Translations under genes and position numbers: made by a program
The notes under the pieces: generated by a model
Seen by the model: only the letters and a program-made list of their open reading frames with translations
Databases searched by the model: none
What the model was told of the DNA's origin: nothing
Shown here: positions 42,274-50,792 of the stretch, one piece after another
Position numbering within the stretch: position 1 is the stretch's first letter
Layout of the letters: each line of letters begins with the position of its first letter
Assembly: GCA_001516055.1 (NCBI GenBank)
Contig: LOEZ01000082.1
Span: 1-64,000, forward strand
Length of the DNA stretch: 64,000 nucleotides
DNA from: Gracilibacter sp. BRH_c7a
GTDB taxonomy: Bacteria; Bacillota; Desulfitobacteriia; Desulfitobacteriales; Syntrophobotulaceae
Direction of reading: 5' to 3'

Positions 42274-42319
42274 CAAAGTTTTTCAGGATGCAAGGATGAG
42301 GAGAAAGGGGGGAGGAGTC

Positions 42320-42604
42320 ATGGTTTTGAACGGGATTGAACAGAAATTGGAAGAACAATCCAAACGTCTGGACAGTTTATGCCGGCAGCTAATCGAGTTC
42401 AGCCATGATACAAAGGAAATGCTGAAAAGTCATGAGGAAAGGATTATAGAACACGAACTTGATAGCGTCAAAAAGGTAAAGGATATAGAAGGCCTGGCAA
42501 ACTCGACTAAAGGAATCCTGGCAATCATTAAATGGACAGCCTCAACAGTATTTCTACTGCTTGCAGGTTTTTTTATTTGGTATATCCAGAATATAGCCAG
42601 TTAA
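42320..42604 (+). CDS. XhlA-like membrane/lysis accessory protein
   Basis: 94 residues starting at the ATG behind GGGGGGAGGAG; the longer frame from 42257 has no site. An N-terminal coiled coil (GIEQKLEEQSKRLDSLCRQL) is followed by one membrane helix (IIKWTASTVFLLLAGFFIWY). This is the XhlA plan: the helix sits in the membrane and aids holin and lysin. It lies right before the holin. Confidence 0.75.
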   Translation: MVLNGIEQKLEEQSKRLDSLCRQLIEFSHDTKEMLKSHEERIIEHELDSVKKVKDIEGLANSTKGILAIIKWTASTVFLLLAGFFIWYIQNIAS

Positions 42605-42643
42605 GTGAATAACGTTTAAGCAAAGTAAGGCGGTGAAAATATT

Positions 42644-43048
42644 ATGGATCAAGCACTTAGCCAGCAGATTGTAAGGTTGGGGCTGGATGCCCTGGCGGTG
42701 TTTATTCCTATCTTGGTAGCTTTGGCAGCAAACTGTCTGAAAAATTATGCCAACAACCAGAAGCTCATCAAGATGAAACAAACCATTGAGACGAAACAGC
42801 TTATAGCTCAAGAGGCGGTACTCTTTACCCAGCAGGTTTTCAGACACTGTGAGGGGGAGAGGAAATACCAAGCAGCGATGGAAGTCCTGGCGGGGAAGTT
42901 CCAACGTTACGGTATTGTTGTAACGCACGAGGAGCTGGACGAACTGGTGCATACTGCACTTAAGTCAGCCAAGAAAGAATTCAAAGAGGTCTGGGATTCC
43001 ATCGGTCAAACCGAGATGGACCGTAAGATGGACGTCTCACTACTTTAA
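42644..43048 (+). CDS. LLH-family holin
   Basis: 134 residues: an N-terminal membrane helix (LGLDALAVFIPILVALAANC) and a long soluble helical tail (IKMKQTIETKQLIAQEAVLF, KYQAAMEVLAGKFQRYGI). This matches the phage holin LLH family. It makes pores that release the lytic enzyme and so the particles. It is the last gene of the locus, followed by a strong terminator. Confidence 0.8.
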   Translation: MDQALSQQIVRLGLDALAVFIPILVALAANCLKNYANNQKLIKMKQTIETKQLIAQEAVLFTQQVFRHCEGERKYQAAMEVLAGKFQRYGIVVTHEELDELVHTALKSAKKEFKEVWDSIGQTEMDRKMDVSLL

Positions 43049-43077
43049 GCAGGGGGAACCAACTGAATTAATAGATA

Positions 43078-43117
43078 ATAACTGCTTTCAAGCTTAGGCC
43101 TGAAAGCAGTTATTTTG
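43078..43117 (+). terminator. Strong terminator ending the tailocin locus
   Basis: Perfect 13-bp stem ATAACTGCTTTCA (43078-43090) with TGAAAGCAGTTAT (43101-43113), then TTTG. Confidence 0.9.
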
Positions 43118-43232
43118 TGCATTTAAGACATAAATCTCAGAAAAATGGATAATCCATGGTGGAAAGGTATTCCGTTATCAGAAAAAAATGCTCCACCACA
43201 AAAACGCTTCTTCAGCGATACCCAGAGTTTAG

Positions 43233-44537
43233 CTAGCTGCTTTGGTTACACACCTTTACCTTCGAAATCCGTCTGTTTTCAGCCTTCTCGACTTTAAAGA
43301 TTAAGCCATTGAATTCTAAAGAAGGATTATCGCCTTTCTTAGGGATTCTTCCAAGCTGACCTATAATAAAGCCACTTAAGGTTTCGTAGTCTTCTATTGG
43401 AAGCTTAACATTTAAGGATTGGCTAACTAAATCAAGACTTGTTGATCCATCGATGAGAAAAGTGTTATCATCCAATATTTCGATATCCTCATCTTCTACA
43501 TCGTATTCATCAAAAATATTGCCCATAATTTCTTCGATTAAATCTTCAATGGTTACGATTCCTGCTGTTCCTCCATATTCGTCAATAATAATTGCTAAAT
43601 GTGTCTTTTGGCGTTGCAGTTCTTTAAATAATACATCAGTCCTTTTGGAAGTTGATACAAAATAGGGTTGTCTGATTACCAACTTAAGATCAAAAACTTC
43701 ACCTGCTTGATCCTTGGTGATAATAGGAATCATATCTTTGCTATGGAGAACACCGACAATGTTATCTATGTTATCCTGATATACCGGTATCCTAGAGTAT
43801 TTTTCTGTATTGATAAAATTAATAACCTTGCTTAGGTCAGCTTCGACTGGAAGTGCGACTATTTCAGTTCTATGGGTCATAATCTCCGTTACTGTCTTAT
43901 TATTAAACTCAAAAACATTATTAATCATGAGTTTTTCAATCTCATGAATTGTACCTTTTTCTCCTCCTACGTCTACCATCAGGCGAATCTCTTCTTCGGT
44001 AACCTTTTTATCCTCTTCGTGAGGGTCTATTCCAAACAACCTGATAATAGAATTGGTCGATAAGGTTAGTAATTTTACAAAAGGATAGGTAATGCTTGAA
44101 AGGATGCTAAGAGGACTAGCAACTACCATAGAAATTGACTCCGCTTTTTTCATAGCCAGTCTTTTGGGAACCAATTCTCCTAAAACTAAGGTAAAATAAG
44201 CCAATATCGAAGTAACAATCACCATTGAGATTGTTTTAAGCCATATTTCAGGAATGGGTATCCCAACAGCTTGGAAAGCATTGACAATAAAATGAGCAAA
44301 CGATTCTGAAGCAAACGCACTCGCCAAAAATCCGGCGAGGGTGATGCCAATTTGAATGGTCGCTAAGAACCTACTTGGCTCAGCTAACAGTTTTTGGAGT
44401 AGTTTGGCTTTATTATTACCTTCATTAGCTTGTAATCTGATTTTGTTATCGTTAAGTGATATTAAGGCAATTTCCGAGGCTGCAAAAAAAGCATTAAGAG
44501 CTATCAAGATAATCAAAAATATAATTGAAATTAACAT
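43233..44537 (-). CDS. CNNM/HlyC-CorC family membrane protein with CBS pair
   Basis: About 434 residues from the ATG 8 nt behind GGAGG; the in-frame ATG 15 nt earlier overlaps the site. Three or four N-terminal helices form the CNNM domain (FFAASEIALISLND, LGELVPKRLAM). Two CBS domains (from ~residue 215; IMTHRTEIVALPVEADLSKV, YGGTAGIVTIEDLIEEIMG) and a CorC_HlyC domain at the C-terminus (GFIIGQLGRIPKKGD) follow. Members handle magnesium or other cations. It is convergent to the tailocin holin gene; the gap 43118-43232 shows only a weak dyad. Confidence 0.88.
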   Translation of the reverse strand: MLISIIFLIILIALNAFFAASEIALISLNDNKIRLQANEGNNKAKLLQKLLAEPSRFLATIQIGITLAGFLASAFASESFAHFIVNAFQAVGIPIPEIWLKTISMVIVTSILAYFTLVLGELVPKRLAMKKAESISMVVASPLSILSSITYPFVKLLTLSTNSIIRLFGIDPHEEDKKVTEEEIRLMVDVGGEKGTIHEIEKLMINNVFEFNNKTVTEIMTHRTEIVALPVEADLSKVINFINTEKYSRIPVYQDNIDNIVGVLHSKDMIPIITKDQAGEVFDLKLVIRQPYFVSTSKRTDVLFKELQRQKTHLAIIIDEYGGTAGIVTIEDLIEEIMGNIFDEYDVEDEDIEILDDNTFLIDGSTSLDLVSQSLNVKLPIEDYETLSGFIIGQLGRIPKKGDNPSLEFNGLIFKVEKAENRRISKVKVCNQSS

Positions 44538-44800
44538 ATATAACTCCTCCATAAAGTCTTAAGGAACATAATAACAAAAAAGTCAATATTAACGCATCTT
44601 ACGATAAATTCAACCAATAGTTTATTAATTCCTTTAATTGATTGTTTTATCATAAAAATGTAGTTGATTGTTGGTAATTATAGTAAGGAATTAAATAACT
44701 AACAGGAAAAGGAGTTTATTTGTCGAATAGGATAAAAATATTTGTTAAAACACCTTCATAAAAGCAGAGAATGCTTTTAAGTAGAATGGGGGGAATAAAA

Positions 44801-45346
44801 GTGGGTAATAAGTTAATTGAACTTCAAAAAACATTGAAAGAAAAAGGAATTCTGATTAGTTTTTCTGGTCGTTTTTCTCAGGGAATCATTGAAGAATTAG
44901 GGGATGCTATCAAAAAACATATGGAGACTGAAGATCTCCCGCGCAATGATATTTACAATGTATTTGCTATTTTTGTGGAACAAACACAAAATATCAAAAA
45001 CTACACTGCTAAAAAGCTAGATACTATTCACTATGATTCAATAGTGAACTCTGGAATAGTTACTATCGGTAAAAAAGAGGAGGGCTACTTTATTTCATCT
45101 GGAAATCTAATTGAAAATAAAGATGTGGAAGCTCTCGCTGAAAGAATTAATAGGATTAGTGCTTTAGATAAATCAGAACTGAAAAACTTGTACAAAGAAC
45201 AAATGAAAAGAGAATTAGAGCAAGGTAGCATGGGGGCAGGAGTAGGTTTAATTGATATTGCTAGGAAGGCAAGTAACCCAGTATCATACTCTATTAATAA
45301 AGTAGACGACCTGCTATCTTTCTTCACAATAACTGTAATTGTATAA
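44801..45346 (+). CDS. siaB: SiaB-family protein kinase
   Basis: About 181 residues from GTG 44801, 6 nt behind GGGGGGA. The HATPase-like fold of SiaB/DUF6272 is recognised by LKEKGILISFSGRFSQGIIE, AIFVEQTQNIKNYTAKKL (the Asn-box region) and GSMGAGVGLIDIARKAS (the glycine-rich ATP lid). In Pseudomonas, SiaB phosphorylates the switch protein SiaC. It is the first gene of the siaB-siaC-siaA-GGDEF operon. A small hairpin AAAAGCA/TGCTTTT lies just before it. Confidence 0.85.
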   Translation: MGNKLIELQKTLKEKGILISFSGRFSQGIIEELGDAIKKHMETEDLPRNDIYNVFAIFVEQTQNIKNYTAKKLDTIHYDSIVNSGIVTIGKKEEGYFISSGNLIENKDVEALAERINRISALDKSELKNLYKEQMKRELEQGSMGAGVGLIDIARKASNPVSYSINKVDDLLSFFTITVIV

Positions 45347-45385
45347 CTCAATAAGCTATTAAATTCCGTCAAGAGGTGAATTCAT

Positions 45386-45763
45386 ATGGAAAAGTTGTTT
45401 ATAGAGGCAACTCGAGGAACTCCACAAATAAATTTTGATGCAGAAAAGAAACTACTTAAATTAGAAGGACAGTCTTATCCTGAAAATGCTTTTAAGTTTT
45501 ACGAACCTGTTTTTAACTGGATAGATGAATATATACAAAAATTTCTATCAAAAGAGTTAAAGGTAGAGGTAAGCCTGCGTTATGCGAATACGAGCAGTTC
45601 AAAATGTATCTTAATGATTTTAGATAAATTCGAAGAGGCTTATATCCAGGGTCTACCACTTAGCCTTGATTGGTATTGTGACCTGGAAAATGAAAGTGAG
45701 TTAGAAACTGCTGAGGAGTTTAAGGAGGACATCTCTTTTCCTTTTAATATCATTTCCATTTAA
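45386..45763 (+). CDS. siaC: SiaC-family regulatory phosphoprotein
   Basis: 125 residues of the DUF1987/SiaC type: LFIEATRGTPQINFDAEKKL, LKLEGQSYPENAFKFYEPVF, and RYANTSSSKCILMILD, which contains the Thr/Ser cluster phosphorylated by SiaB and dephosphorylated by SiaA. Unphosphorylated SiaC activates the diguanylate cyclase SiaD in Pseudomonas. AGAGGTGA precedes the ATG. Confidence 0.87.
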   Translation: MEKLFIEATRGTPQINFDAEKKLLKLEGQSYPENAFKFYEPVFNWIDEYIQKFLSKELKVEVSLRYANTSSSKCILMILDKFEEAYIQGLPLSLDWYCDLENESELETAEEFKEDISFPFNIISI

Positions 45764-45790
45764 ACAAAATAATGAATTGGGGTAATCATA

Positions 45791-47632
45791 ATTAGCAAAT
45801 CGTTCGACGATAAGAATAAATTTAAGAACGTAGGCTTCTATGACCGCAGCACCATGTGGGTTATAGCAATAGCTTCTTTAAGTATTGCCTTATCGCTTGT
45901 AATTATGGGTGGAGTAAGTTATTTCATTACTGAAAAAGCTGCAATCAATAAGCTTAAATCTAAGGACCTCTTCTATATTTTAGAGTCTGTCTCAGAGAAA
46001 ATCGAAGGCAGAATATCCAGAGCTAAAGAAACATCCTTACTATTAGCCAGGGATCCCTTTCTCAACAAATGGGTTACTCAGGGAGAAACTGATGCGATTC
46101 TGGGTAAGATGTCCGAAGAAAAGCTAAAAAAATTAGCAGAAGACTACGACTATAGCAGCACCTTTGTAGTAAGTGAAGTTACACATAATTATTGGTCTGA
46201 ACGAGGACTAATAGGTAAAGTTTCCGAGGCAAATTCTAATGACGACTGGTTTTTTCAGTTCATTGATTCTGAATCGACACTAGAAATAAATATTGACTAT
46301 AATGAGCAGCGTGACAATACTTACGTCTTCATAAATGCCTTAATGGGCTCAATTCAAGATCCAATTGGGGCAGCAGGGATTGGTCTGGATTTAGAGGATA
46401 TTGCCCAAGAGTTTGCTAGCTACAATATGAGCCAAGGCGGGAATCTTTGGTTAATCGATAAAGTAGGGAAGATTCAAGTAGCAGGTGACTTGGATAGCCG
46501 CGGTCAATCTCTAAGTGATTATTTACCTGCTGTAATCTATCAACAGATTTTTTCCAATATTGAGAACCCCAGTTTGAACTCAGGGGTTTCAGAATATGAA
46601 AGCCCCGATGGAGAACTTTTTGATATAGCCTATATGTCACTTCAAGCAACAGATTGGCAGTTAGTTCTACAAATTCCGAGAACAGAAACGATTGGTTTCT
46701 TGCAAACTATAAAAATAAATACTCTTATTGCAGCAGTTATTTCTCTTTTATCGATTATACTTGTGTTCTACTTAGTTTCAACCAGGATTGCTAATCCTCT
46801 GAAAAGAGCGATTATATTAAGCCAGGAGTTGGACTATAAAGTAGAAGAAAGAACCAAGGAATTAAAAGAGCAGAACGAAAAAATCATGGACAGTATAGAG
46901 TATGCACAAAAGCTACAGCAAACCATTATTCCGACAGAGGACCATTTGAGAGAGATATTGCCAGACAGCTTTGTGATTTGGAAACCTAGGGATGTGGTAG
47001 GGGGAGACTTCTACTGGTTAAATAATGAAAACAATAAATTGATTATAGCTCTCGGAGATTGTACCGGACATGGAGTACCTGGAGCATTGATGACAATGGC
47101 CGTAGTACCTATTCTCAAACATATCGTCGATGAATTCAGCTTTGATGACCCAGGGGCAATATTGAAGGAACTCAATATTCGGTTGAGGGCTGCCTTGCAA
47201 AAAGATGAAACCGATATCACAGATGACGGTCTAGATTTAGGTATATGTGTTATAACGGAAAATACAATTAACTTCGCTGGAGCGAAAATCGATCTCTATC
47301 TGAGAACCTCGAACAAAGTAGAAATCGTCCGAGGAGACCGGGAAAGCATTGGCTATCAGAGAGGGGATTCAGACTACGACTTTACAACTGTAAGCTTAAC
47401 TAAAGAGGATATGGATTGTCTTTATTTAACAACAGATGGATTCCTTGACCAAAACGGTGGAGCCAAAGATCATTCTTACGGGAGAAAGAGATTCACCTCT
47501 TTGATAGAGAAGGTGGGAAGACTCCCCTTTTCAGAACAAGAGCAACTATTTACCCAATCATTCGAGGATTATAAAGGAACAGAGCCTCAGAGAGATGACC
47601 TTGCAGTTTTGGGATTCCGTATTAATCCTTAG
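45791..47632 (+). CDS. siaA: SiaA-like PP2C/SpoIIE phosphatase with extracellular sensor
   Basis: About 613 residues. There is a membrane helix near the N-terminus (WVIAIASLSIALSLVIMGGV), an extracytoplasmic dCache-like sensor to ~residue 305, a second helix (INTLIAAVISLLSIILVFYL), a short coiled coil, and a SpoIIE/PP2C domain from ~370. That domain carries VVGGDFYWLNNENNKLIIAL, DCTGHGVPGALMTM and the C-terminal QRDDLAVLGF. It dephosphorylates SiaC in response to an external cue. The ATG at 45854 has no ribosome binding site; GGGGT (45779-45783) lies 7 nt before an ATT at 45791 in the same open frame, so ATT is the likelier start. Confidence 0.82.
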   Translation: MSKSFDDKNKFKNVGFYDRSTMWVIAIASLSIALSLVIMGGVSYFITEKAAINKLKSKDLFYILESVSEKIEGRISRAKETSLLLARDPFLNKWVTQGETDAILGKMSEEKLKKLAEDYDYSSTFVVSEVTHNYWSERGLIGKVSEANSNDDWFFQFIDSESTLEINIDYNEQRDNTYVFINALMGSIQDPIGAAGIGLDLEDIAQEFASYNMSQGGNLWLIDKVGKIQVAGDLDSRGQSLSDYLPAVIYQQIFSNIENPSLNSGVSEYESPDGELFDIAYMSLQATDWQLVLQIPRTETIGFLQTIKINTLIAAVISLLSIILVFYLVSTRIANPLKRAIILSQELDYKVEERTKELKEQNEKIMDSIEYAQKLQQTIIPTEDHLREILPDSFVIWKPRDVVGGDFYWLNNENNKLIIALGDCTGHGVPGALMTMAVVPILKHIVDEFSFDDPGAILKELNIRLRAALQKDETDITDDGLDLGICVITENTINFAGAKIDLYLRTSNKVEIVRGDRESIGYQRGDSDYDFTTVSLTKEDMDCLYLTTDGFLDQNGGAKDHSYGRKRFTSLIEKVGRLPFSEQEQLFTQSFEDYKGTEPQRDDLAVLGFRINP

Positions 47633-47661
47633 ATGCATTATTTTTAGGCAGGGAGAAAAAG

Positions 47662-49284
47662 ATGATTTCCAAAGATTTTCAGAGACAGTTATTTAAAGAA
47701 GAATTAGATGTTTTAGAAGAGGCAATGTCCATAATAGATTCAGGGAAGTATAAAGATAAAGAGCTTTTTATGGATTTTGAAAACCTCGTAGAGAGCTATG
47801 AAAAACTTCTTAACATTATTCGTAAAATTGTTAAAATAAGTGATAGTCAGGCGAAAAACCTCCTGTGGCGCGAAAGTGAAATAAAGAGTCTGTTAGATAA
47901 TGCAGGACAAGGCTTTTTGACATTTGGCAATGACTTCATTGTTAATAGGGAATATAGTGCAGAATGTCGACGTCTATTTGAGAAAGACATAAGTCGTAGT
48001 AACATCTTAGAACTCCTTGCTGGAGACGACCAAGAAAATACTAAAGAATTAGAGGGAAGCTTTCAAGCTATTTTTGAGACAAATGATTTAGAATTAAAAC
48101 AGCAATATATAAACGAATCGACTAAAGTTATTAAACTGGGACAAAAATACCTAGATTTAAAGATTAAATTAATTAATCATCTGGAAGATAATACACAATT
48201 GATTATGTTAATTCTTACAGATATTACAGACAGATATCAGGCAGAGAAACAAATAGAATTTTTAAGTCACCATGATAAATTAACAACTCTCTACAACCGG
48301 ACCTATGTGGATAAATGGATTGCATCTTTTAATGCAAAAGAGCACTTCCCTTTAAGTGTAGTTGTGGCAGACATGAACGGACTAAAGTTGGCTAATGATA
48401 TTTTTGGGCATTTGCAAGGCGATAAACTTCTCGCAAAATTAGCCCAAGTGTTGTCAGCTTCTACTAGAGCATCAGATGTGATTGCACGCTGGGGTGGAGA
48501 TGAATTTTTGATATTATTACCTGGAACCGATGCCAAGGACTGTACCAGGATATGTGAACGAATTAAAGAAAACTGCAAAAAAATTAAGGATCTTCCCATA
48601 GAACTCAGTGTTGCATTAGGAGCCGCAACCCAAAACAGTACAAACAATAATATAGTTGATTTATTCAATATAGCTGAAAACAGAATGTATAGCGATAAAA
48701 TGTTGGAAAGCAGCGGAATTCGCCGCCAACTCATTATGAGTGTGGAAAAGACTTTGCACACTAGATTTTTTGAGGATTCTGGGCATATCAAACGTGTGGA
48801 AAAGGCAGTCTTGCGGTTTGCAAAGAAATTAGGACTTAAGGATAACTCCATAGAAGTTCAGTATATGCAGTTGTTGGCGAGGTTACATGACATTGGGAAG
48901 ATAACCATTCCTAAAGAGATATTAGGGAAAAAAGGACCATTAACCGATGATGAATGGGAAATAATTAAAAGCCACAGTGAAATTGGATACAGAATGGCTC
49001 AATCCATCGGAGAGACGGTTGTGGCAGAAGCAATTTTGGCGATGCATGAAAGATGGGATGGAAAAGGATATCCTCGTTACTTAGAAAAAGAGGAAATTCC
49101 TTTCCTGGCACGCATGTTTCAAATCGTTGATGTTTACGATGTTATGACTCATCTCCGACCTTATAGAAAAGCAAAGCTTAGGGAGGAAGCGATAGAGGAG
49201 CTTAAGAAAAACCAAGGCTCGCAATTTGACCCTGAGTTGCTTGATATATTCTTAAGTAATTTAGAATATATAACCAAAGGCTAG
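47662..49284 (+). CDS. GGDEF diguanylate cyclase with HD-GYP-type phosphodiesterase domain
   Basis: 540 residues: an N-terminal helical region (1-75), a PAS-like sensor (75-195), and GGDEF (~205-350) with intact RWGGDEFLILL, the expected substrate-binding Asn/Asp (VVADMNGLKLANDIFGH), and no RxxD immediately before it. An HD-GYP-like domain (~355-540) follows with LHDIGKITIPKEIL, HSEIGYRMA and HERWDGKGYP. Makes c-di-GMP and may also break it down. It stands in the place of SiaD as the output of the sia switch. GCAGGGAG precedes the ATG. Confidence 0.87.
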   Translation: MISKDFQRQLFKEELDVLEEAMSIIDSGKYKDKELFMDFENLVESYEKLLNIIRKIVKISDSQAKNLLWRESEIKSLLDNAGQGFLTFGNDFIVNREYSAECRRLFEKDISRSNILELLAGDDQENTKELEGSFQAIFETNDLELKQQYINESTKVIKLGQKYLDLKIKLINHLEDNTQLIMLILTDITDRYQAEKQIEFLSHHDKLTTLYNRTYVDKWIASFNAKEHFPLSVVVADMNGLKLANDIFGHLQGDKLLAKLAQVLSASTRASDVIARWGGDEFLILLPGTDAKDCTRICERIKENCKKIKDLPIELSVALGAATQNSTNNNIVDLFNIAENRMYSDKMLESSGIRRQLIMSVEKTLHTRFFEDSGHIKRVEKAVLRFAKKLGLKDNSIEVQYMQLLARLHDIGKITIPKEILGKKGPLTDDEWEIIKSHSEIGYRMAQSIGETVVAEAILAMHERWDGKGYPRYLEKEEIPFLARMFQIVDVYDVMTHLRPYRKAKLREEAIEELKKNQGSQFDPELLDIFLSNLEYITKG

Positions 49285-49326
49285 GGTTGTGGTTATGGTA
49301 AAAAATCATATGAGGAGTGAATTTAT

Positions 49327-50088
49327 TTGCTTAAACAAAAACTTATGTCGGGACAAAAAATTTATGGGACAATGATAAAAGTTGTTCAAAATCCTGCTAT
49401 ATCGTATATAGCAAAAAACAGTGGCTTAGATTTCGTAATGTATGACTGCGAACATGCAAGCTATAACATGGAAACTCTACATAATATATTCATTACTGGT
49501 AACGCCTTGGGGCTTGATAGTTTTCTGCGTGTCCCTAGTCTATCTAAAGATTATATATCCAGAGCACTTGACCAAGGTGCTCATGGTGTAATGGTTCCTA
49601 TGCTTGAGACTCCTGAAATGGCGAAAGGACTTGTTAAGTATTCTAAATACCAACCTGTTGGTGGTAGAGGTTATTCCGTCGGGATTGGTCATGTTAATTA
49701 CCTTTCGGGTGGAAAGCATGCCGAAGTTATGGAACAAGCCAACAATACCGTTATCAGTATCGCCCAAATAGAGACTAAACTCTCAATAGATAATGCGGAA
49801 GCAATTGCAGCAACACCAGGGATTGATGCGCTGTTAGTAGGGCCGAACGATCTGTCACTCTCGCTTGGTATTCCAGGAGATTTATTTAATAAGATGGAGA
49901 TTGAGGCTATTGCACATGTAGCTGAAGCATGTAAAAAGCATAATAAAGCATTTGGCTTACATGCTGGTGCTAAACTACTAGAAATATTTATACATGATCT
50001 GACTCTGGTCATGATGCAATCCGACGTCGATGTCTTAACTGCAGGATTTAAAAATATTAGGGAAACTTGCGTTAACCTTTCAAAATAA
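49327..50088 (+). CDS. HpcH/HpaI-family aldolase
   Basis: 253 residues of the class II pyruvate-dependent aldolase barrel: MIKVVQNPAISYIAKNSGLD, DFVMYDCEHASYNMETLHNI (metal-site Asp/Glu), ALDQGAHGVMVPMLETPEMA and GIDALLVGPNDLSLSLGIPG. It cleaves or joins 4-hydroxy-2-oxo acids to pyruvate and an aldehyde. The start is TTG 49327 behind GAGGAGTG. It follows the GGDEF gene by 43 bp, ends at a strong terminator, and may be co-transcribed by chance. Confidence 0.87.
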   Translation: MLKQKLMSGQKIYGTMIKVVQNPAISYIAKNSGLDFVMYDCEHASYNMETLHNIFITGNALGLDSFLRVPSLSKDYISRALDQGAHGVMVPMLETPEMAKGLVKYSKYQPVGGRGYSVGIGHVNYLSGGKHAEVMEQANNTVISIAQIETKLSIDNAEAIAATPGIDALLVGPNDLSLSLGIPGDLFNKMEIEAIAHVAEACKKHNKAFGLHAGAKLLEIFIHDLTLVMMQSDVDVLTAGFKNIRETCVNLSK

Positions 50089-50101
50089 GAAGCCTAACAA
50101 G

Positions 50102-50142
50102 AAAACCCCATTTCTTATTAAAGATAAGAAATGGGGTTTTTT
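50102..50142 (+). terminator. Rho-independent terminator, 17-bp stem
   Basis: AAAACCCCATTTCTTAT (50102-50118) with ATAAGAAATGGGGTTTT (50124-50140), then TT. Confidence 0.9.
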
Positions 50143-50274
50143 CAATAATCGAAAAAGAAAATGATTATGTGCGTAAGATTCATGTTATAGTGGGAAGAAT
50201 ATTTAAGTATAATTGTTAATTAGTGGGCGAAGGGCATATAATGTAATTGTTATAAAGAAAGAAGGTATTTAATT

Positions 50275-50577
50275 ATGAAAAAGTTTACTGTGACTGAAGC
50301 CATAGAAATTGTTGAAAAATTAGGAGTCGACTTTAGCAGTGCAGGCTTTACTCCTGAAGAGTTCCTCGAAGGCTTACAGGTTGAATTAGAGCATGGGCTT
50401 GTGGATGCACATACTAATGTATCCAATGATGATTCCCTGACTACAGGCAAAATTGTGTTGGCCCATCTGAATGAAACTCCAAGATATTATGATCCAAATA
50501 TCGGGCTTGAAGCTTGGGAACATGTCTTAGAAGAATTTAAAGGGGATTCTGAAGGCAAAAAGATTCAAATTGTCTAA
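50275..50577 (+). CDS. DUF5661-family small protein
   Basis: 100 residues: FTVTEAIEIVEKLGVDFSSA, GLQVELEHGLVDAHTNVSND and TTGKIVLAHLNETPRYYD match the DUF5661 pattern, a helical protein of unknown role common in bacteria and archaea. GAAAGAAGG precedes the ATG. Monocistronic. Confidence 0.75.
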   Translation: MKKFTVTEAIEIVEKLGVDFSSAGFTPEEFLEGLQVELEHGLVDAHTNVSNDDSLTTGKIVLAHLNETPRYYDPNIGLEAWEHVLEEFKGDSEGKKIQIV

Positions 50578-50674
50578 TCAAATAGCCTGAATATTCATTG
50601 GTTACCTAATGCTAAACTATAAAGTTATGATTTTAACAGACGATGATTATGGTGGACTATTGATATGGGGTGCT

Positions 50675-50720
50675 AAAGGAAGCATATCTTTTGCATAAAA
50701 AAGATTATGTTTCCTTTTGT
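50675..50720 (+). terminator. Probable terminator
   Basis: AAAGGAAGCATA (50675-50686) pairs with TATGTTTCCTTT (50706-50717), with one wobble, then TG. It precedes the SigI-locus lipoprotein promoter. Confidence 0.55.
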
Positions 50721-50726
50721 ATTTCT

Positions 50727-50755
50727 ACCCCCCAAAAAAAAGAAAGAGTTACGTA
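50727..50755 (+). promoter_or_regulatory. Candidate sigma-I promoter
   Basis: ACCCCCC (50727-50733) plus an eight-A run, then CGTA (50752-50755). This fits the published sigma-I pattern of a C-rich -35 followed by A and a CGWA -10, although the spacing could not be checked against a matrix. It drives the lipoprotein gene at 50793. Confidence 0.45.
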
Positions 50756-50792
50756 TAGATAAGTAACGATCCAAAGAGTAAGAGGTGAGTAA

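Larger units (their letters stand above)
26283..43117. mobile_element. R-type (contractile) phage-tail-like bacteriocin locus, PBSX/diffocin type
   Basis: About 16.8 kb bounded by perfect-stem terminators at 26231 and 43078. Order: S24-type repressor, sigma-like activator, small protein, M23 peptidase, tail terminator, sheath, tube, chaperone with -1 frameshift, short tape measure, LysM protein, hub, spike/DUF2577, DUF2634, baseplate J, DUF2313, fibre region, XhlA-like, holin. No terminase, portal, protease, capsid, head-tail connector, integrase, replication or packaging gene is present. That gene content defines a tailocin rather than a prophage. Structural genes 29.7-37.5 kb are visibly more GC-rich than the fibre genes and the flanking chromosome. 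Confidence 0.85.

Noticed and set aside
26283-43117. Complete inducible prophage
   Set aside because: No terminase, portal, capsid, integrase or replication genes are visible, and ordinary chromosomal genes begin directly after both bounding terminators.
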